Assembly (NCBI GenBank): GCA_965662365.1
Contig: CBFIHR010000040.1
Location: forward strand, 1 to 38,809
Direction: 5' to 3'
From: CAWVWD01 sp965662365
GTDB lineage: Bacteria > Bacteroidota > Bacteroidia > Chitinophagales > Saprospiraceae
DNA: 38,809 nucleotides
Both the position numbers and the translations under genes were made by a program. How positions within the stretch are numbered: the first letter of the stretch is position 1; every line of letters starts with the position of its first letter. The notes below the pieces were generated by a model, which was not told the DNA's origin, ran no database searches, and saw only the letters and a program-made list of their open reading frames with translations. Of the stretch, positions 16,097 to 25,571 are shown piece by piece.

Positions 16097-17467
16097 ATGT
16101 TAAATATATCACATATAGCTATTGCAAATGATGTCGAAAAAGATAATTATTCGGCATTTGACAAAATTAGAAAACTGCGATTTAGTCGAATTACCGCTTA
16201 CTGGTTGATTGGTATTTTGATCCTCTTTATTATTTTTCTTTTTGTGCCTTGGACTCAAAATATTCAGGCAAAAGGTAAGGTAACAACATTAAGCCCTGAA
16301 CATCGTCCTCAGACGATACATTCAACTATCGCAGGACGAGTTGAAAAATGGTATGTGCAGGAAGGGCAATTTGTAGAAAAAGGCGATACAATTGTTTATC
16401 TTTCGGAGATAAAAGCGGATTATTTTGACCCTAACTTGGTAGAAAATGCAGATTTGCAAGTAAAAGCAAAATCGGCATCGGTAGAATCTTATAAGCAAAA
16501 AGTACAAGCGGCAGATAGGCAAATCACAGCGTTGCGTGAGGTTTTGGACTTAAAAAATCGACAGTTATCGAATAAGATAAAACAAGCTCGATTAAAAATA
16601 ACATCGGATAGTTTGGGCTACGAAGCTGCAACAACGGACTTTAATATTGCATCGAACCAGTTTAAACGTTACGAGAGCTTATTTGCAGAAGAGTTGATTT
16701 CAAGAACTGACTTTGAGAAACGTCAACAAAAGCTACAAGCGACTAAAGCGAAGATGATTGGAGCTGAAAATAAGTTGTTGGTTAGTCAAAATGAGTTGTT
16801 AAATGCTCAAATTGAGTTAAAATCGGCTCAAAGTGACTATGAAAATAAGATTGCAAAAACACAATCGGATAGATTCAGCTCTTTGTCGAGTGGTCTTGAC
16901 GCACAGGCAAGCACCAGTAAACTTGAGAGTCAATTCAATAGTTATGAAGTCCGTTCGCAATTTTATTACATTACCGCACCACAAGATTGTTATATTGTGA
17001 AAGCGGTCGTTTCGGGTATTGGCGAAACGGTGAAAGAAGGCGGTAAAGTTGTGAAAATAATGCCAGCAGATTATCAAGTTGCAGTTGAAATGTATGTGAC
17101 TCCGATGGATTATCCATTGGTTGCTGTTGGGCAAGAAGTGAATTTTATCTTTGATGGTTGGCCGGCATTTGCGTTTTCTGGTTGGTCAGATTGGGCAATC
17201 GGAACATTTCGGGGTGAAGTAGTGGCGTTGGATAATGTGATCAGTGAAAACGACAAATATCGGGTTTTAGTGATTCCGAATGATCCCGAAAAGCCTTGGC
17301 CAGATGCACTTCGAGTTGGTTCGGGAGCGAGAGCAATGGCTTTATTAAACGATGTACCGCTTTGGTATGAATTATGGCGACAGTTAAACGGTTTTCCACC
17401 GAATTTTTATAGTGAAGAAAAAGTAGAGAAAGTAAAAATGAAAGCACCGATTAAATCGGTAAAGTAG
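16097..17467 (+). CDS. HlyD-family periplasmic adaptor of the secretion system
   Basis: A 456-residue adaptor: cytoplasmic N-terminus, one membrane helix at residues 35-52, a biotinyl/lipoyl-like half (IHSTIAGRVEKWYVQEGQFVEKGDTIVYL, about 74-102), a long coiled-coil hairpin (about 115-275), the second lipoyl half (ITAPQDCYIVKAVVSGIGETVKEGGKVVKI), and a beta-barrel part. The C-terminal region is rich in Trp (FDGWPAFAFSGWSDWAIGTF, then LLNDVPLWYELWRQLNGFPPNFY), a pattern I associate with Bacteroidota adaptors that accompany this exporter type. It should bridge the exporter at 13869 and the TolC-type channel that follows eight to thirty bases later. Confidence 0.92.
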   Translation: MLNISHIAIANDVEKDNYSAFDKIRKLRFSRITAYWLIGILILFIIFLFVPWTQNIQAKGKVTTLSPEHRPQTIHSTIAGRVEKWYVQEGQFVEKGDTIVYLSEIKADYFDPNLVENADLQVKAKSASVESYKQKVQAADRQITALREVLDLKNRQLSNKIKQARLKITSDSLGYEAATTDFNIASNQFKRYESLFAEELISRTDFEKRQQKLQATKAKMIGAENKLLVSQNELLNAQIELKSAQSDYENKIAKTQSDRFSSLSSGLDAQASTSKLESQFNSYEVRSQFYYITAPQDCYIVKAVVSGIGETVKEGGKVVKIMPADYQVAVEMYVTPMDYPLVAVGQEVNFIFDGWPAFAFSGWSDWAIGTFRGEVVALDNVISENDKYRVLVIPNDPEKPWPDALRVGSGARAMALLNDVPLWYELWRQLNGFPPNFYSEEKVEKVKMKAPIKSVK

Positions 17468-17495
17468 CTCTTCTGTGATTAGGAATGATAAAATA

Positions 17496-18926
17496 ATGAA
17501 TGTGATAAATAAAAATTCAAAATTAAATACAATTGCAAGTGATTGGAGGTATAAATTTGGTATTTTGATGGTATCAATATTCCATTTTTTTTCATTATCT
17601 GCACAAGACAACACTTTTTCACAAACGGAATTATTCAATAGTATCAAGGAAAATCATCCGTTAGTTGAGCGTGCAAATTTGTTGGATAGGACAGCGACCG
17701 AGAATGTTAAAATTGCGAGAGCAGGATTCGATCCTAATATATCAGCTGACTGGGAAAATAAGCAATTTAGTGATAAACGATATTACAATATTTGGAGAAA
17801 TCAAGTCAACTTACCAACTTGGTATGGCTTAGAAGTGACGGCTGGTTACGACCTCGCTGACGGTGAATATTTAAATTCTGAAAATTATTTACCTAAAGAA
17901 GGTGTGGGATACTTGGGGCTTTCAGCCAATTTATTGCAAGGTTTAGTGATAGATGAACGTCGAACAAATTTACGTTTGGCAAACATCGGTGTAAATGCTT
18001 TGGCAGTACAAAAGCAGTTGATTATCAACGATTTACTGTATAATTCAGGTAAGGCTTACTGGGATTGGGTTTTTGCTAATAATCAGTTGGCAACTTATCA
18101 ACGTGCTTTGGATTTGGCACAACAACGCTTTGAAATTATTCGACAAAATTATCGAAACGGAGAAGCAGCGGGGATTGATACGCTAAAGGCGATTCTGCAA
18201 GTACAAACTCGTCAAATCGAGTTGAACGAAGCTGCGAACGAAGTTCAAAATGCTGCCGTTAGACTTTCGGATTTCCTTTGGGAAAACGGTAATCCTCAAC
18301 CATTAAATAATAATTTTACCGCTCCAAAATTACGAGAATTGACACCGACTATTCCAAACACAATTTTCAATCCAGCACATCCGGAATTACAAAAGGTTGA
18401 GTTTAAATTAACCAGTTTGCAGGTCGAAGAACGGATGAAACGGGAAAAGTTAAAACCTAAATTAAAAGTAAAATATAATCTGTTAGGGCAGGAGTTTGAT
18501 ATTATTAATAATGGTCAAAATGACGGTGTTGTTATCGCTCAAAACTACAAAGCAGGTGTTCAGTTTGAGATGAATCCGATTTTACGAAGCGAACGGGCAA
18601 ATTTAGAATTAAATAAAATTAAGCAAGAACAAACAAATCTGGAGCTATCGAATAAGCGATTAAATTTACAAAATAAATTAAATGCTTACATTAATGATTA
18701 TAATAATATTCAACAACAAATTGCGATCACCAAATCTATGGTAAGTAATTATGAAGCTTTATTAGCGGGTGAAGTTGATAAGTTTAATGTGGGCGAAAGC
18801 GATTTATTTATTGTTAATACACGAGAAACGCAGCTGGTCGATGCAGAAGTTAAACTTCTGAAACTTTTGGCGAAAGAACAGAAAATTTTACTGGCGTTAC
18901 AGTGGGTGAATGGCTTGTTGAATTAA
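17496..18926 (+). CDS. TolC-family outer-membrane channel
   Basis: The ATG at 17496 gives 476 residues; an in-frame GTG at 17475 would add seven. A signal peptide ends near FFSLSAQ. The body has the TolC layout of two repeats of long helices and short strands: ELFNSIKENHPLVERANLLDRTATENVKIARAGFDPNI, the helix pair RALDLAQQRFEIIRQNYRNGEAAGIDTLKAILQVQTR (about residues 205-245 of the longer form), and the second copy ending in GEVDKFNVGESDLFIVNTRETQLVDAEVKLL. It lies 28 bases after the adaptor gene and completes the exporter-adaptor-channel set. A hairpin follows the stop. Confidence 0.92.
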   Translation: MNVINKNSKLNTIASDWRYKFGILMVSIFHFFSLSAQDNTFSQTELFNSIKENHPLVERANLLDRTATENVKIARAGFDPNISADWENKQFSDKRYYNIWRNQVNLPTWYGLEVTAGYDLADGEYLNSENYLPKEGVGYLGLSANLLQGLVIDERRTNLRLANIGVNALAVQKQLIINDLLYNSGKAYWDWVFANNQLATYQRALDLAQQRFEIIRQNYRNGEAAGIDTLKAILQVQTRQIELNEAANEVQNAAVRLSDFLWENGNPQPLNNNFTAPKLRELTPTIPNTIFNPAHPELQKVEFKLTSLQVEERMKREKLKPKLKVKYNLLGQEFDIINNGQNDGVVIAQNYKAGVQFEMNPILRSERANLELNKIKQEQTNLELSNKRLNLQNKLNAYINDYNNIQQQIAITKSMVSNYEALLAGEVDKFNVGESDLFIVNTRETQLVDAEVKLLKLLAKEQKILLALQWVNGLLN

Positions 18927-18954
18927 ACTTATAAAATACTGATTTACAGCTTAT

Positions 18955-18988
18955 AAAGCCTGGTTGATTTTAAGTTCAATCAGGCTTT
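18955..18988 (+). terminator. Terminator after the secretion operon
   Basis: Arms at 18955-18967 and 18976-18988 (AAAGCCTG...CAGGCTTT) pair over 13 bases with one mismatch. Only a short T tract follows on each strand, so it may serve both the operon and the convergent WG-repeat gene. Confidence 0.65.
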
Positions 18989-19049
18989 GTCGTTATATCT
19001 TCTGGACTTAAATTAATAATTTAATAGTAGGCGAAGCGAAAATTCAAAA

Positions 19050-22000
19050 TTAATCCATAGCCCAAATCCATTTACCATTTACATTAAAATATCCCATTTT
19101 ATCACCATTTTCGACACGGAAAATACCGTTTCCCCAATACGTAATGTATTCGTAATTTGGTTCGACAATGATCTTACCTTCTAAGTTGGTGACACCATGA
19201 AAACTTTTGATTGTAATTTGAGCAAAACCATTTTCAAAAGCTTTGATTTCGTCGTATTTCGATGGCACGATTTCAACACCTTGATGTGTTAACAGTCCCC
19301 AATGACCATTATTTTTAATAATTGCAACATTATTTTGAAACGGTAGAGCCTCCTGAAAATAGCCTTTGGAGAGTTTATTATGTTCGGTGATAAATGAATA
19401 TTGATAGTCGGGGGTTCGCATTAACCCTTTTCCTTCTGAAAATGCCAAAATTCGATTTATTTCTGGCTGAATCGTGAATTGTCCTTTATTATTTACCAAG
19501 CCAGAATTTTTGTAGCCTTCATAAACGACGCCAAAACCATCTTTAAACGGTAATACTTTTGAGAAATTTGGTTCAAGGATAAACACTCCCGAAGTATTGA
19601 TGTAGCCCCATTTTCCATCTTTCTGAACAGCGGCAATACCTTCCGAAAAATCATCGACACTATTAAATTCTGCCTTAATTGTTTCGTCGCCTTGTCGGTT
19701 GATAAATCCATATCCTTTTTTTCCTTTTACAGCCGCCAGACCGTTATGAAATGCTTGAATTTTATCATATTTTTTTGAAGTTAACTTTTCTCCATTTTTA
19801 TTAATAATAGCGTAGTAGCGACTATTTTTTCCCATTTGTACGACTGCTAAATCATTTTTATCAAAAGGAAATATTTTTAAATATTTGGAAGGTTTATGAA
19901 TAAAATCACCATTCAAATTAATCAATCCCCAGTAGCGTTCTACCTCAACTCTTGCTACGCCATTTTCGAAATCGTATGCTTTATCGAAGGTATTTTTAAT
20001 AATAATTTGTCCCGTTTTATCAATATACTGATAGTCGTATTTTACAACAACAGGAGCGAGGTTTTCTTTAAAATTGCCAACTTTTTTATATATATTTTTG
20101 AGAATAATTTCACCATTTTTATCCAAAAAGCCCCAGCGTCTATCTTTTTTGAAAGCTGCCAGACCTTCACTGAAATCGTGGACTTTGTCATATTTACACG
20201 GAATCACTTCATCACCTTGCATATTACAAAAGCCCCATTTTGTCCCTCGTTTTACAGCAATTCGACCTTCGTGTACTTGACCGACCTCATTATAAATTGC
20301 AGGAACAACGACATTGCCCAACGTATCAATCAAGCCGATTCGTTCTTTTTTTACCAAAACTCGAATCATTTGGTTTTCAGAATTTTCTAAATATTCAACG
20401 TTATTATATTGACAATTTAAGATGAATTTTCCATCTAAACCAATCATTCCCCAATCGTTATTCATTTCGACAATGGCCACATTATTATTAAAATCTCGTG
20501 CGTGCTGAAACTGTGGCTGAATCGTGATTTTGCCCAACGTATCCATAAATCCCCAAAGTGCATCTTTGCTATATAAAAAGCCTTCGCTCATTAACCGTTG
20601 ATCATACAAAGTCACAGATAGCAAACCGTTTGGCGAGTAAATTTCATTAAAGTAAGCATTGACACGGCTTAAAGTATTATTATTTTTATTAAATGACATC
20701 GCAAAATTTCCTTTTTTGGAAATACGAGCCACACCATTTTTAAACTCGCCGATATACAAAAAACCTTTTTGTAAAATTTTACCATTTCGAGCCATTAGAC
20801 CGTGTCGGCCGTCATTAAAAATCACCCTTGCAGTTGGTAGATTTTTATCTTTAAAATCATCGAATCGAACGTCCCACATATTGATTTCACTAACTTGTAG
20901 CCCTCGTTCATTATTGACGATGCCGTAAGTATAATCAAACCGAAAATCCGTTCTATCAATCCGATAACGCCCAACGCTTTCTAAACCAACTAAGGTAATT
21001 CCTAAATCTCGTTCGATACGAATCATGTCATAACTCGGTGGGATTTGGTCGTTTCCAGTTTGGATATTACGCAAGCCCCAAAGGTCTTGCATCGGGTCGT
21101 GATACCATTCAAAATTACCAATTTGTAAATTTTGATTACTTCCAGTTCGTCTGCGTCGCTGTACATTTCTACCAATTTTGATTCGACCGACTTTTTTGTA
21201 ATTATGCTCATTTTGAAGTTGGCCTTCTTCATTAAAATTATACATGGTCAGAGCTGTACCTCGATAGGCTTTCGCTTGATTTTCTTCGATCGAAATTCGA
21301 TTATATTCAAATGGAATAACGATTTTTCCTTTGTTATTAATAATGCCATAAAATTCACCTTTTTTTACACCACAAACACTACCTTTTAGCGGTGCAATAA
21401 AATCATATTCTAAAGGTAAAATTACGGCATCGTTAAGGCGGACAATGCCCCAACCGTTATCATTTTTCACTCGATACAATCCCTCGACAAACGGTTGAAT
21501 TTCAGTATAACGGCAGGTTAACAGCTCATGCCCCTGCAAGTCAATCAATCCGACTTGAGTCCCTTTACGCACCACAATAGCATCATCATTGCCATAAGGC
21601 AGATAATTATCATATTTATCTTGAGAAATAACCTGACGACTTGCCAAACTAAATAAGGCGACCGATTTTCCACGTTGTAATCGAATAAAATTATCACTCA
21701 ATTGATAATAGCCTTCCCAAATTTTGGGTTGTACTTCGATACCATTTTCCGTGAAAATTCCCATTGTATTTCCTTCATAGACGAAGATGAAGTTTTGAAC
21801 ACCGTAAGTAATTTTTTCATATTTCGGTGGCAGAATTATTTGACCATTTTTATCTATAATTCCAACTTTTCCATTTTTTTTAATAAAAAAAGTGTTGATA
21901 GAAGAAGGGATAATCGATTCATATTGAGCCGCCGTAATCAATTGACCTTGACGAGAAACGAGACCATACTGATCTTGCCATAAAAAGCGGATAAACGCAC

Positions 22001-22385
22001 CATTTTCAATCAATTCGATTTTATTATAATTTTCTTTTAGAATTATTTTTTGACTTTCGTCAATAATCACCCACTTATCCTTTCTTTTAACGGCAAAAAG
22101 AGTCTGATCAATCACCTTTAGGTCTTGAAATTGTGGCTCAAAAATGAGCTGTCCACTTTGATTAATTAGGCCAACTTTCGTTGCATCTTGAATCATCGAG
22201 TAACCAAACGCATCTACTTTGCCAATCGCATCGTAAGTCGGTGGCAAAAATATCTTCCCTTTATCATCTATTAATCCCCACTTTTGACCTTGTTTTACAG
22301 GAAATACGACTTGACTTATGGCGTAATTATAGCAACCGAATAGTAAAAAAAATACAAAAAGTAGTGGTGAAAGTGAGTATTTCAT
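19050..22385 (-). CDS. Large exported WG-repeat protein
   Basis: A 1,111-residue protein that is almost wholly WG repeats: about 26 units of roughly 35-40 residues of the form KWGLIDDKGKIFLPPTYD, from residue 33 to the end, with a less regular stretch at about 390-500 that contains a basic patch (RRRRTG). The N-terminus is a signal sequence; Cys18 in LLFGC could be a lipobox, or type I cleavage could occur after AISQ. WG repeats are thought to form a beta structure for protein binding, but no enzymatic function is known. Many units keep the Trp/Tyr-Gly pair; in some it is VG, SG or YA. The gene is monocistronic and converges on the TolC-type gene. Confidence 0.93.
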   Translation of the reverse strand: MKYSLSPLLFVFFLLFGCYNYAISQVVFPVKQGQKWGLIDDKGKIFLPPTYDAIGKVDAFGYSMIQDATKVGLINQSGQLIFEPQFQDLKVIDQTLFAVKRKDKWVIIDESQKIILKENYNKIELIENGAFIRFLWQDQYGLVSRQGQLITAAQYESIIPSSINTFFIKKNGKVGIIDKNGQIILPPKYEKITYGVQNFIFVYEGNTMGIFTENGIEVQPKIWEGYYQLSDNFIRLQRGKSVALFSLASRQVISQDKYDNYLPYGNDDAIVVRKGTQVGLIDLQGHELLTCRYTEIQPFVEGLYRVKNDNGWGIVRLNDAVILPLEYDFIAPLKGSVCGVKKGEFYGIINNKGKIVIPFEYNRISIEENQAKAYRGTALTMYNFNEEGQLQNEHNYKKVGRIKIGRNVQRRRRTGSNQNLQIGNFEWYHDPMQDLWGLRNIQTGNDQIPPSYDMIRIERDLGITLVGLESVGRYRIDRTDFRFDYTYGIVNNERGLQVSEINMWDVRFDDFKDKNLPTARVIFNDGRHGLMARNGKILQKGFLYIGEFKNGVARISKKGNFAMSFNKNNNTLSRVNAYFNEIYSPNGLLSVTLYDQRLMSEGFLYSKDALWGFMDTLGKITIQPQFQHARDFNNNVAIVEMNNDWGMIGLDGKFILNCQYNNVEYLENSENQMIRVLVKKERIGLIDTLGNVVVPAIYNEVGQVHEGRIAVKRGTKWGFCNMQGDEVIPCKYDKVHDFSEGLAAFKKDRRWGFLDKNGEIILKNIYKKVGNFKENLAPVVVKYDYQYIDKTGQIIIKNTFDKAYDFENGVARVEVERYWGLINLNGDFIHKPSKYLKIFPFDKNDLAVVQMGKNSRYYAIINKNGEKLTSKKYDKIQAFHNGLAAVKGKKGYGFINRQGDETIKAEFNSVDDFSEGIAAVQKDGKWGYINTSGVFILEPNFSKVLPFKDGFGVVYEGYKNSGLVNNKGQFTIQPEINRILAFSEGKGLMRTPDYQYSFITEHNKLSKGYFQEALPFQNNVAIIKNNGHWGLLTHQGVEIVPSKYDEIKAFENGFAQITIKSFHGVTNLEGKIIVEPNYEYITYWGNGIFRVENGDKMGYFNVNGKWIWAMD

Positions 22386-22442
22386 GGTTCTGATTTTGAT
22401 TGAATACAGCGGCTTGTAGGAAACAAAAAAAAATCTTTAACT

Positions 22443-22473
22443 AAAAGGTCAGACTTTAGTAGCCCGACCTTTT
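22443..22473 (-). terminator. Terminator of the lipoprotein gene at 22655
   Basis: Arms AAAAGGTCAG (22443-22452) and CCGACCTTTT (22464-22473) pair with one mismatch. On the minus strand a T-rich tract follows (GATTTTTTTTTG), which fits the end of the upstream lipoprotein transcript. Confidence 0.6.
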
Positions 22474-22562
22474 GATTATTTCTAACGATGAACAATTATA
22501 GGTTATTTTTTGAGCATTTAAAACTGTTACGAGTTTTTGAGTGAGGAGTTTCGTGTTGTAGG

Positions 22563-22633
22563 GTTTGACGAATCGGCGGTAGATTCATACTTTTTAGATT
22601 TTATCGTAAAAAATTAACGTCAATTCGTCAAAC
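22563..22633. repeat. Inverted repeat with 11-base perfect arms
   Basis: GTTTGACGAAT (22563-22573) is exactly complementary to 22623-22633, with a 49-base loop. It lies in the 3' untranslated part of the lipoprotein transcript, 22 bases from the stop codon. Confidence 0.6.
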
Positions 22634-22654
22634 TCGAAATATCGGTAAATCCAC

Positions 22655-24049
22655 TTAATTAATCTGTAAAATAATAATTTCCAAATAATCAATTGAAGCG
22701 ACCGGTTTATCTAAAACGGTCATGTCAAAAGTGAATGAACTTTGTTCCCCTAATTGCGTCATATCGATATTTTTAAAATCCTCTTTTGTGAAATAAGCGA
22801 CTTTGTTGCCTGGCAAAATAGCGATTAACATATTGTTATCTTCGGGATTGAAAGAGAACTTATCAAAATCTTTCTTAAAATAACGAATGACCGAACGCAC
22901 CGTGCCTGCGATTAAGAAAACGCTTACTTTATTGATGTGTTTTTTGGTATGTTGGCCAAAGTTAAAATTAGCTACAAAACGTTTACGGTTTGGATTTTTC
23001 CAAATATCCCAATTGAATACCCCGAAATTACTCAGTTTGAATGAGCGCATCAAATCTGCTTCGTTATCTAATCGCTTTTCCTCTTCGACTCTCGCTTTTT
23101 TCAAAGTTTCGTATTCCTTATTTTTCTTTTTAAATTGAGCAATCGCTTTATCGTAATCCATACCTTTTAAGGCAGGTGTAATACTTGTCGTAAATGATTT
23201 TTGACCATTTTTAAGGATCAGTTTGTACTTACCGAATTCTGGCTGAACGGCTTTCACATCAATATTTGTCCAATTTTCTTGAAAAACCCAATCGTTTTTC
23301 TTTGGGTCATTCTTAGAACCTTGTCCATCATACTGCCATACGACACCGTGATAAGCACGTAGCTCTGGGAAGGATTCGTAGTTGATATCTAAATCAAAAA
23401 CGAAGGCATTTTTATCAAATTTCGTTGGTTTTGCTGGTTGATTGGGTACTTGAGGTAGTTTTTTCACTTTTTCTAATTTTGCAAGATTTTTTTCAGGTTT
23501 TGCCGTTCCTTTAGTTTCCCAATTGCAGGCTTTTTTATCAAAACGGAAAAAATCAAAATTTTCACCTTCGACAAACGACGCCATTTTTACTTCAATTTTT
23601 TTATCATCGGCAATTTCCACAGCTTGACCATTTTGTGAGCCATTGATTTCAAACATACCTGCGGTTTCCATGTATTTGTCCCCTTCGGCGTTCGTCATCG
23701 GGATTCCGCTGGCGATGATTGCTGCCGCATCGTGAAACTCCCGATACGCAATATCCACTTTCCCTCTCACAGGGTTGCCGTCTGCATCTTTGAATGCACC
23801 TTTAGGAATGATAATCGTCGTTCCCGATTCGGTTGTGATTATGCGACCTTGTGATACATCGACGGTATATTCAGCAAACGGTACATCAATATTTTCAAAA
23901 GGTGGTAAAATACCACGTTGTTTGGCTTCATTTTCTGCTAAAGTTTGGAGTTTTACATCGTTTGAAGCTGTCGTATCGCTCCCTTCGTTTTGACAACTTT
24001 GAAATGCTATCAGCATGACAAATGCCAATAAGTAGGTCATTTTTTTCAT
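22655..24049 (-). CDS. Lipoprotein of unknown function with an N-terminal all-beta domain
   Basis: A 464-residue protein with a lipoprotein signal (MLIAFQSC, lipid Cys19). Residues 55-155 form a conserved-looking beta domain: GRIITTESGTTIIIPKGAFKDADGNPVRGKVDIAYREFHDAAAIIASGIPM and ETAGMFEINGSQNGQAVEIAD. The IxIPxGAFxDxxGxPVxGxV pattern is common in Bacteroidota surface lipoproteins and resembles ZU5-like beta modules, though I cannot assign a family number. The second half has a Lys/Glu-rich helix (about 295-335) and the segment SNFGVFNWDIW. It stands alone. It may face the periplasm or the cell surface; the sequence does not say which. Confidence 0.75.
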   Translation of the reverse strand: MKKMTYLLAFVMLIAFQSCQNEGSDTTASNDVKLQTLAENEAKQRGILPPFENIDVPFAEYTVDVSQGRIITTESGTTIIIPKGAFKDADGNPVRGKVDIAYREFHDAAAIIASGIPMTNAEGDKYMETAGMFEINGSQNGQAVEIADDKKIEVKMASFVEGENFDFFRFDKKACNWETKGTAKPEKNLAKLEKVKKLPQVPNQPAKPTKFDKNAFVFDLDINYESFPELRAYHGVVWQYDGQGSKNDPKKNDWVFQENWTNIDVKAVQPEFGKYKLILKNGQKSFTTSITPALKGMDYDKAIAQFKKKNKEYETLKKARVEEEKRLDNEADLMRSFKLSNFGVFNWDIWKNPNRKRFVANFNFGQHTKKHINKVSVFLIAGTVRSVIRYFKKDFDKFSFNPEDNNMLIAILPGNKVAYFTKEDFKNIDMTQLGEQSSFTFDMTVLDKPVASIDYLEIIILQIN

Positions 24050-24071
24050 AATTTATGATTTTTACTCCTTG

Positions 24072-24098
24072 AGATTTCACGGATAACGCCGATAATTT
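24072..24098. repeat. Single decayed arm of the 1075-1170 repeat
   Basis: It shares AGATTTC, then TAACGC and AATTT, in the same order with the right arm region near 1141-1170 read on the minus strand. No partner arm is found nearby. It lies in the gap upstream of the divergent lipoprotein gene. Confidence 0.35.
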
Positions 24099-24340
24099 AT
24101 TAAATAATAAGAGGAAATATGAACATTAAAATTTATTGGAGTTACCGATCTATATTTTAGGAGTTATCAATAAAAAGTTATTTTAAAGCAAGTTTCATTA
24201 AATTGATTTTCGGTTGCTTAACGAGGAGGTTTTGAAAAGTTACAGTTTTGGAGTAGTGATTTTTAAAAAAGCAGTAAGGTGACAGCCGATAACAATTTTA
24301 TTCTACGAATTGTTAGTCTTTTATTTCAAAATAATGAATC

Positions 24341-24580
24341 ATGTATCAACCAATCAATTGTAACTTTTATGATATTTTGGAAGCGAATGCGGTTTTGAAA
24401 AAAGTTGTGTTAATTGAATATTTTGAAAGCGGCAATTTGAAAAGTATTGATAATCGAATCGTTGATTTATTTATTAAAGATAAAGCGGAATATATGCGAT
24501 TAGAAAACGGTTTGGAAATCCGATTAGATACAATTTATGCCGTCGATGGTAATATTTTGGAAGGGGCTTGCGGACGATAA
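24341..24580 (+). CDS. rof: Rof-like Rho-binding antiterminator
   Basis: A 79-residue protein that begins MYQPINCNFYDILEA, very close to the start of the E. coli Rho inhibitor Rof/YaeO (YQPINCDDYDNLE), and continues with a beta pattern and the segment ENGLEIRLDTIYAVDG, which corresponds to RELRLDKITSF in Rof. Rof is an Sm-like fold that binds Rho and blocks its primary RNA site. The first five strands expected for the fold fit the length of 79. The gene stands alone between two lipoprotein genes, with a hairpin after it. Function in Bacteroidota is inferred from this similarity only. Confidence 0.72.
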   Translation: MYQPINCNFYDILEANAVLKKVVLIEYFESGNLKSIDNRIVDLFIKDKAEYMRLENGLEIRLDTIYAVDGNILEGACGR

Positions 24581-24624
24581 AATAAGTTGCACGGACTTCT
24601 AAAAGGGCAAGAAACTAAAAGTTG

Positions 24625-24699
24625 CTCACGCAGGTTTTTACAAAATCTGTCGATATTTTTATTAAAATCGGGGGGTGAATTTGCGTAAAGCTGCGTGAG
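24625..24699. repeat. Inverted repeat between the rof-like and lipoprotein genes
   Basis: CTCACGCAG (24625-24633) is exactly complementary to CTGCGTGAG (24691-24699), with a 57-base loop, in the convergent gap. It could stop transcripts or stabilise 3' ends; no T run follows directly. Confidence 0.45.
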
Positions 24700-24720
24700 G
24701 ATAAGTAGTTACAGATAGTT

Positions 24721-25374
24721 TTAGTCAATTTTGATGTAAATATCTTCAGCCGTGAAAAAATCACCATTTATGATATCTTCAAACTCCTTGTCGTTCGGTT
24801 TTACCTTGTAATAGTCAATGCTGCTCGATGTATCATTATGCATGATCGTCTCTACAGTTGTGACTTGTTCCAGCTGTTCGATTTCGGCTGATGACGAGAT
24901 TTTGCTAAGTATTAAATTATCTTTATTATCCAACATTAATTTCTGAACATTCCAACCATCGCTGTATTCTTTGTTCAAAAAATACATCTTTTTATAATTT
25001 TTTAAGATATCATCCTTGGTATCAAAAATAATTTCTTTTGAATATTGATTGATAATAATCGTATCGCCATTTCGAGTATATTTTTGGAGTTCGTCATAAC
25101 GATATAACTTATCATTTTTCCATTCAAAGTTCGGCATAGTATCAATTCCATCAGTAGTGTATTCTTCTTGCCAGAAATATTCAGTGATAATATTAGATTT
25201 TGTAATTTCTAAAAAAGCACCTTGAGTAGAACTACTTTTGTATTTGCCGATGTACTTTCGATGAAATTTCTTTTCAGTTTTTCCATTAATCGGTTGAGGT
25301 GTTTCGAAGTAAACTTCGGTCTCACAAGCGGTAAGTATAAACAGACTTGCTAAAACAAAAAATATGTTTTTCAT
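24721..25374 (-). CDS. Lipoprotein of unknown function
   Basis: A 217-residue protein with a lipoprotein signal (VLASLFILTAC, lipid Cys17). The mature part is polar and beta-rich: RKYIGKYKSSSTQGAFLEITKSNIITEYFWQEEYT, then YTRNGDTIIINQYSKEIIF and KMYFLNKEYSDGWNVQKLMLDN. The layout, with GxYxS-type strand starts and a C-terminal Glu/Asp-rich end, resembles small lipocalin-like Bacteroidota lipoproteins, but no family is recognised. It is divergent from the aldo/keto reductase gene with a 197-base A+T-rich gap. Confidence 0.7.
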   Translation of the reverse strand: MKNIFFVLASLFILTACETEVYFETPQPINGKTEKKFHRKYIGKYKSSSTQGAFLEITKSNIITEYFWQEEYTTDGIDTMPNFEWKNDKLYRYDELQKYTRNGDTIIINQYSKEIIFDTKDDILKNYKKMYFLNKEYSDGWNVQKLMLDNKDNLILSKISSSAEIEQLEQVTTVETIMHNDTSSSIDYYKVKPNDKEFEDIINGDFFTAEDIYIKID

Positions 25375-25571
25375 GTTTGTTAATTTTTAGTTTTTGTGAA
25401 CAAATCTTTTTTTAAAAAATATAGTAATAATAATTTTTGATTTTAATAAATTGGTAATCAGTTGTTTAAATATTATTTAGTCGTATTTTTTTGTAGAATC
25501 ACAACTTAATTATTAACGAAATATTAATTCACTAACGTACATTTAGTGTACAGTAAATTATTCAAAACATT

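Noticed and set aside
13869..18926. A bacteriocin or lantibiotic exporter with C39 peptidase
   Set aside because: No peptidase domain, no double-glycine peptide and no modification enzyme are encoded nearby.
19896..20390. A 164-residue plus-strand frame opposite to the WG-repeat gene
   Set aside because: Antisense shadow; repetitive Phe/Ile/Asn composition reflects the repeats on the other strand.
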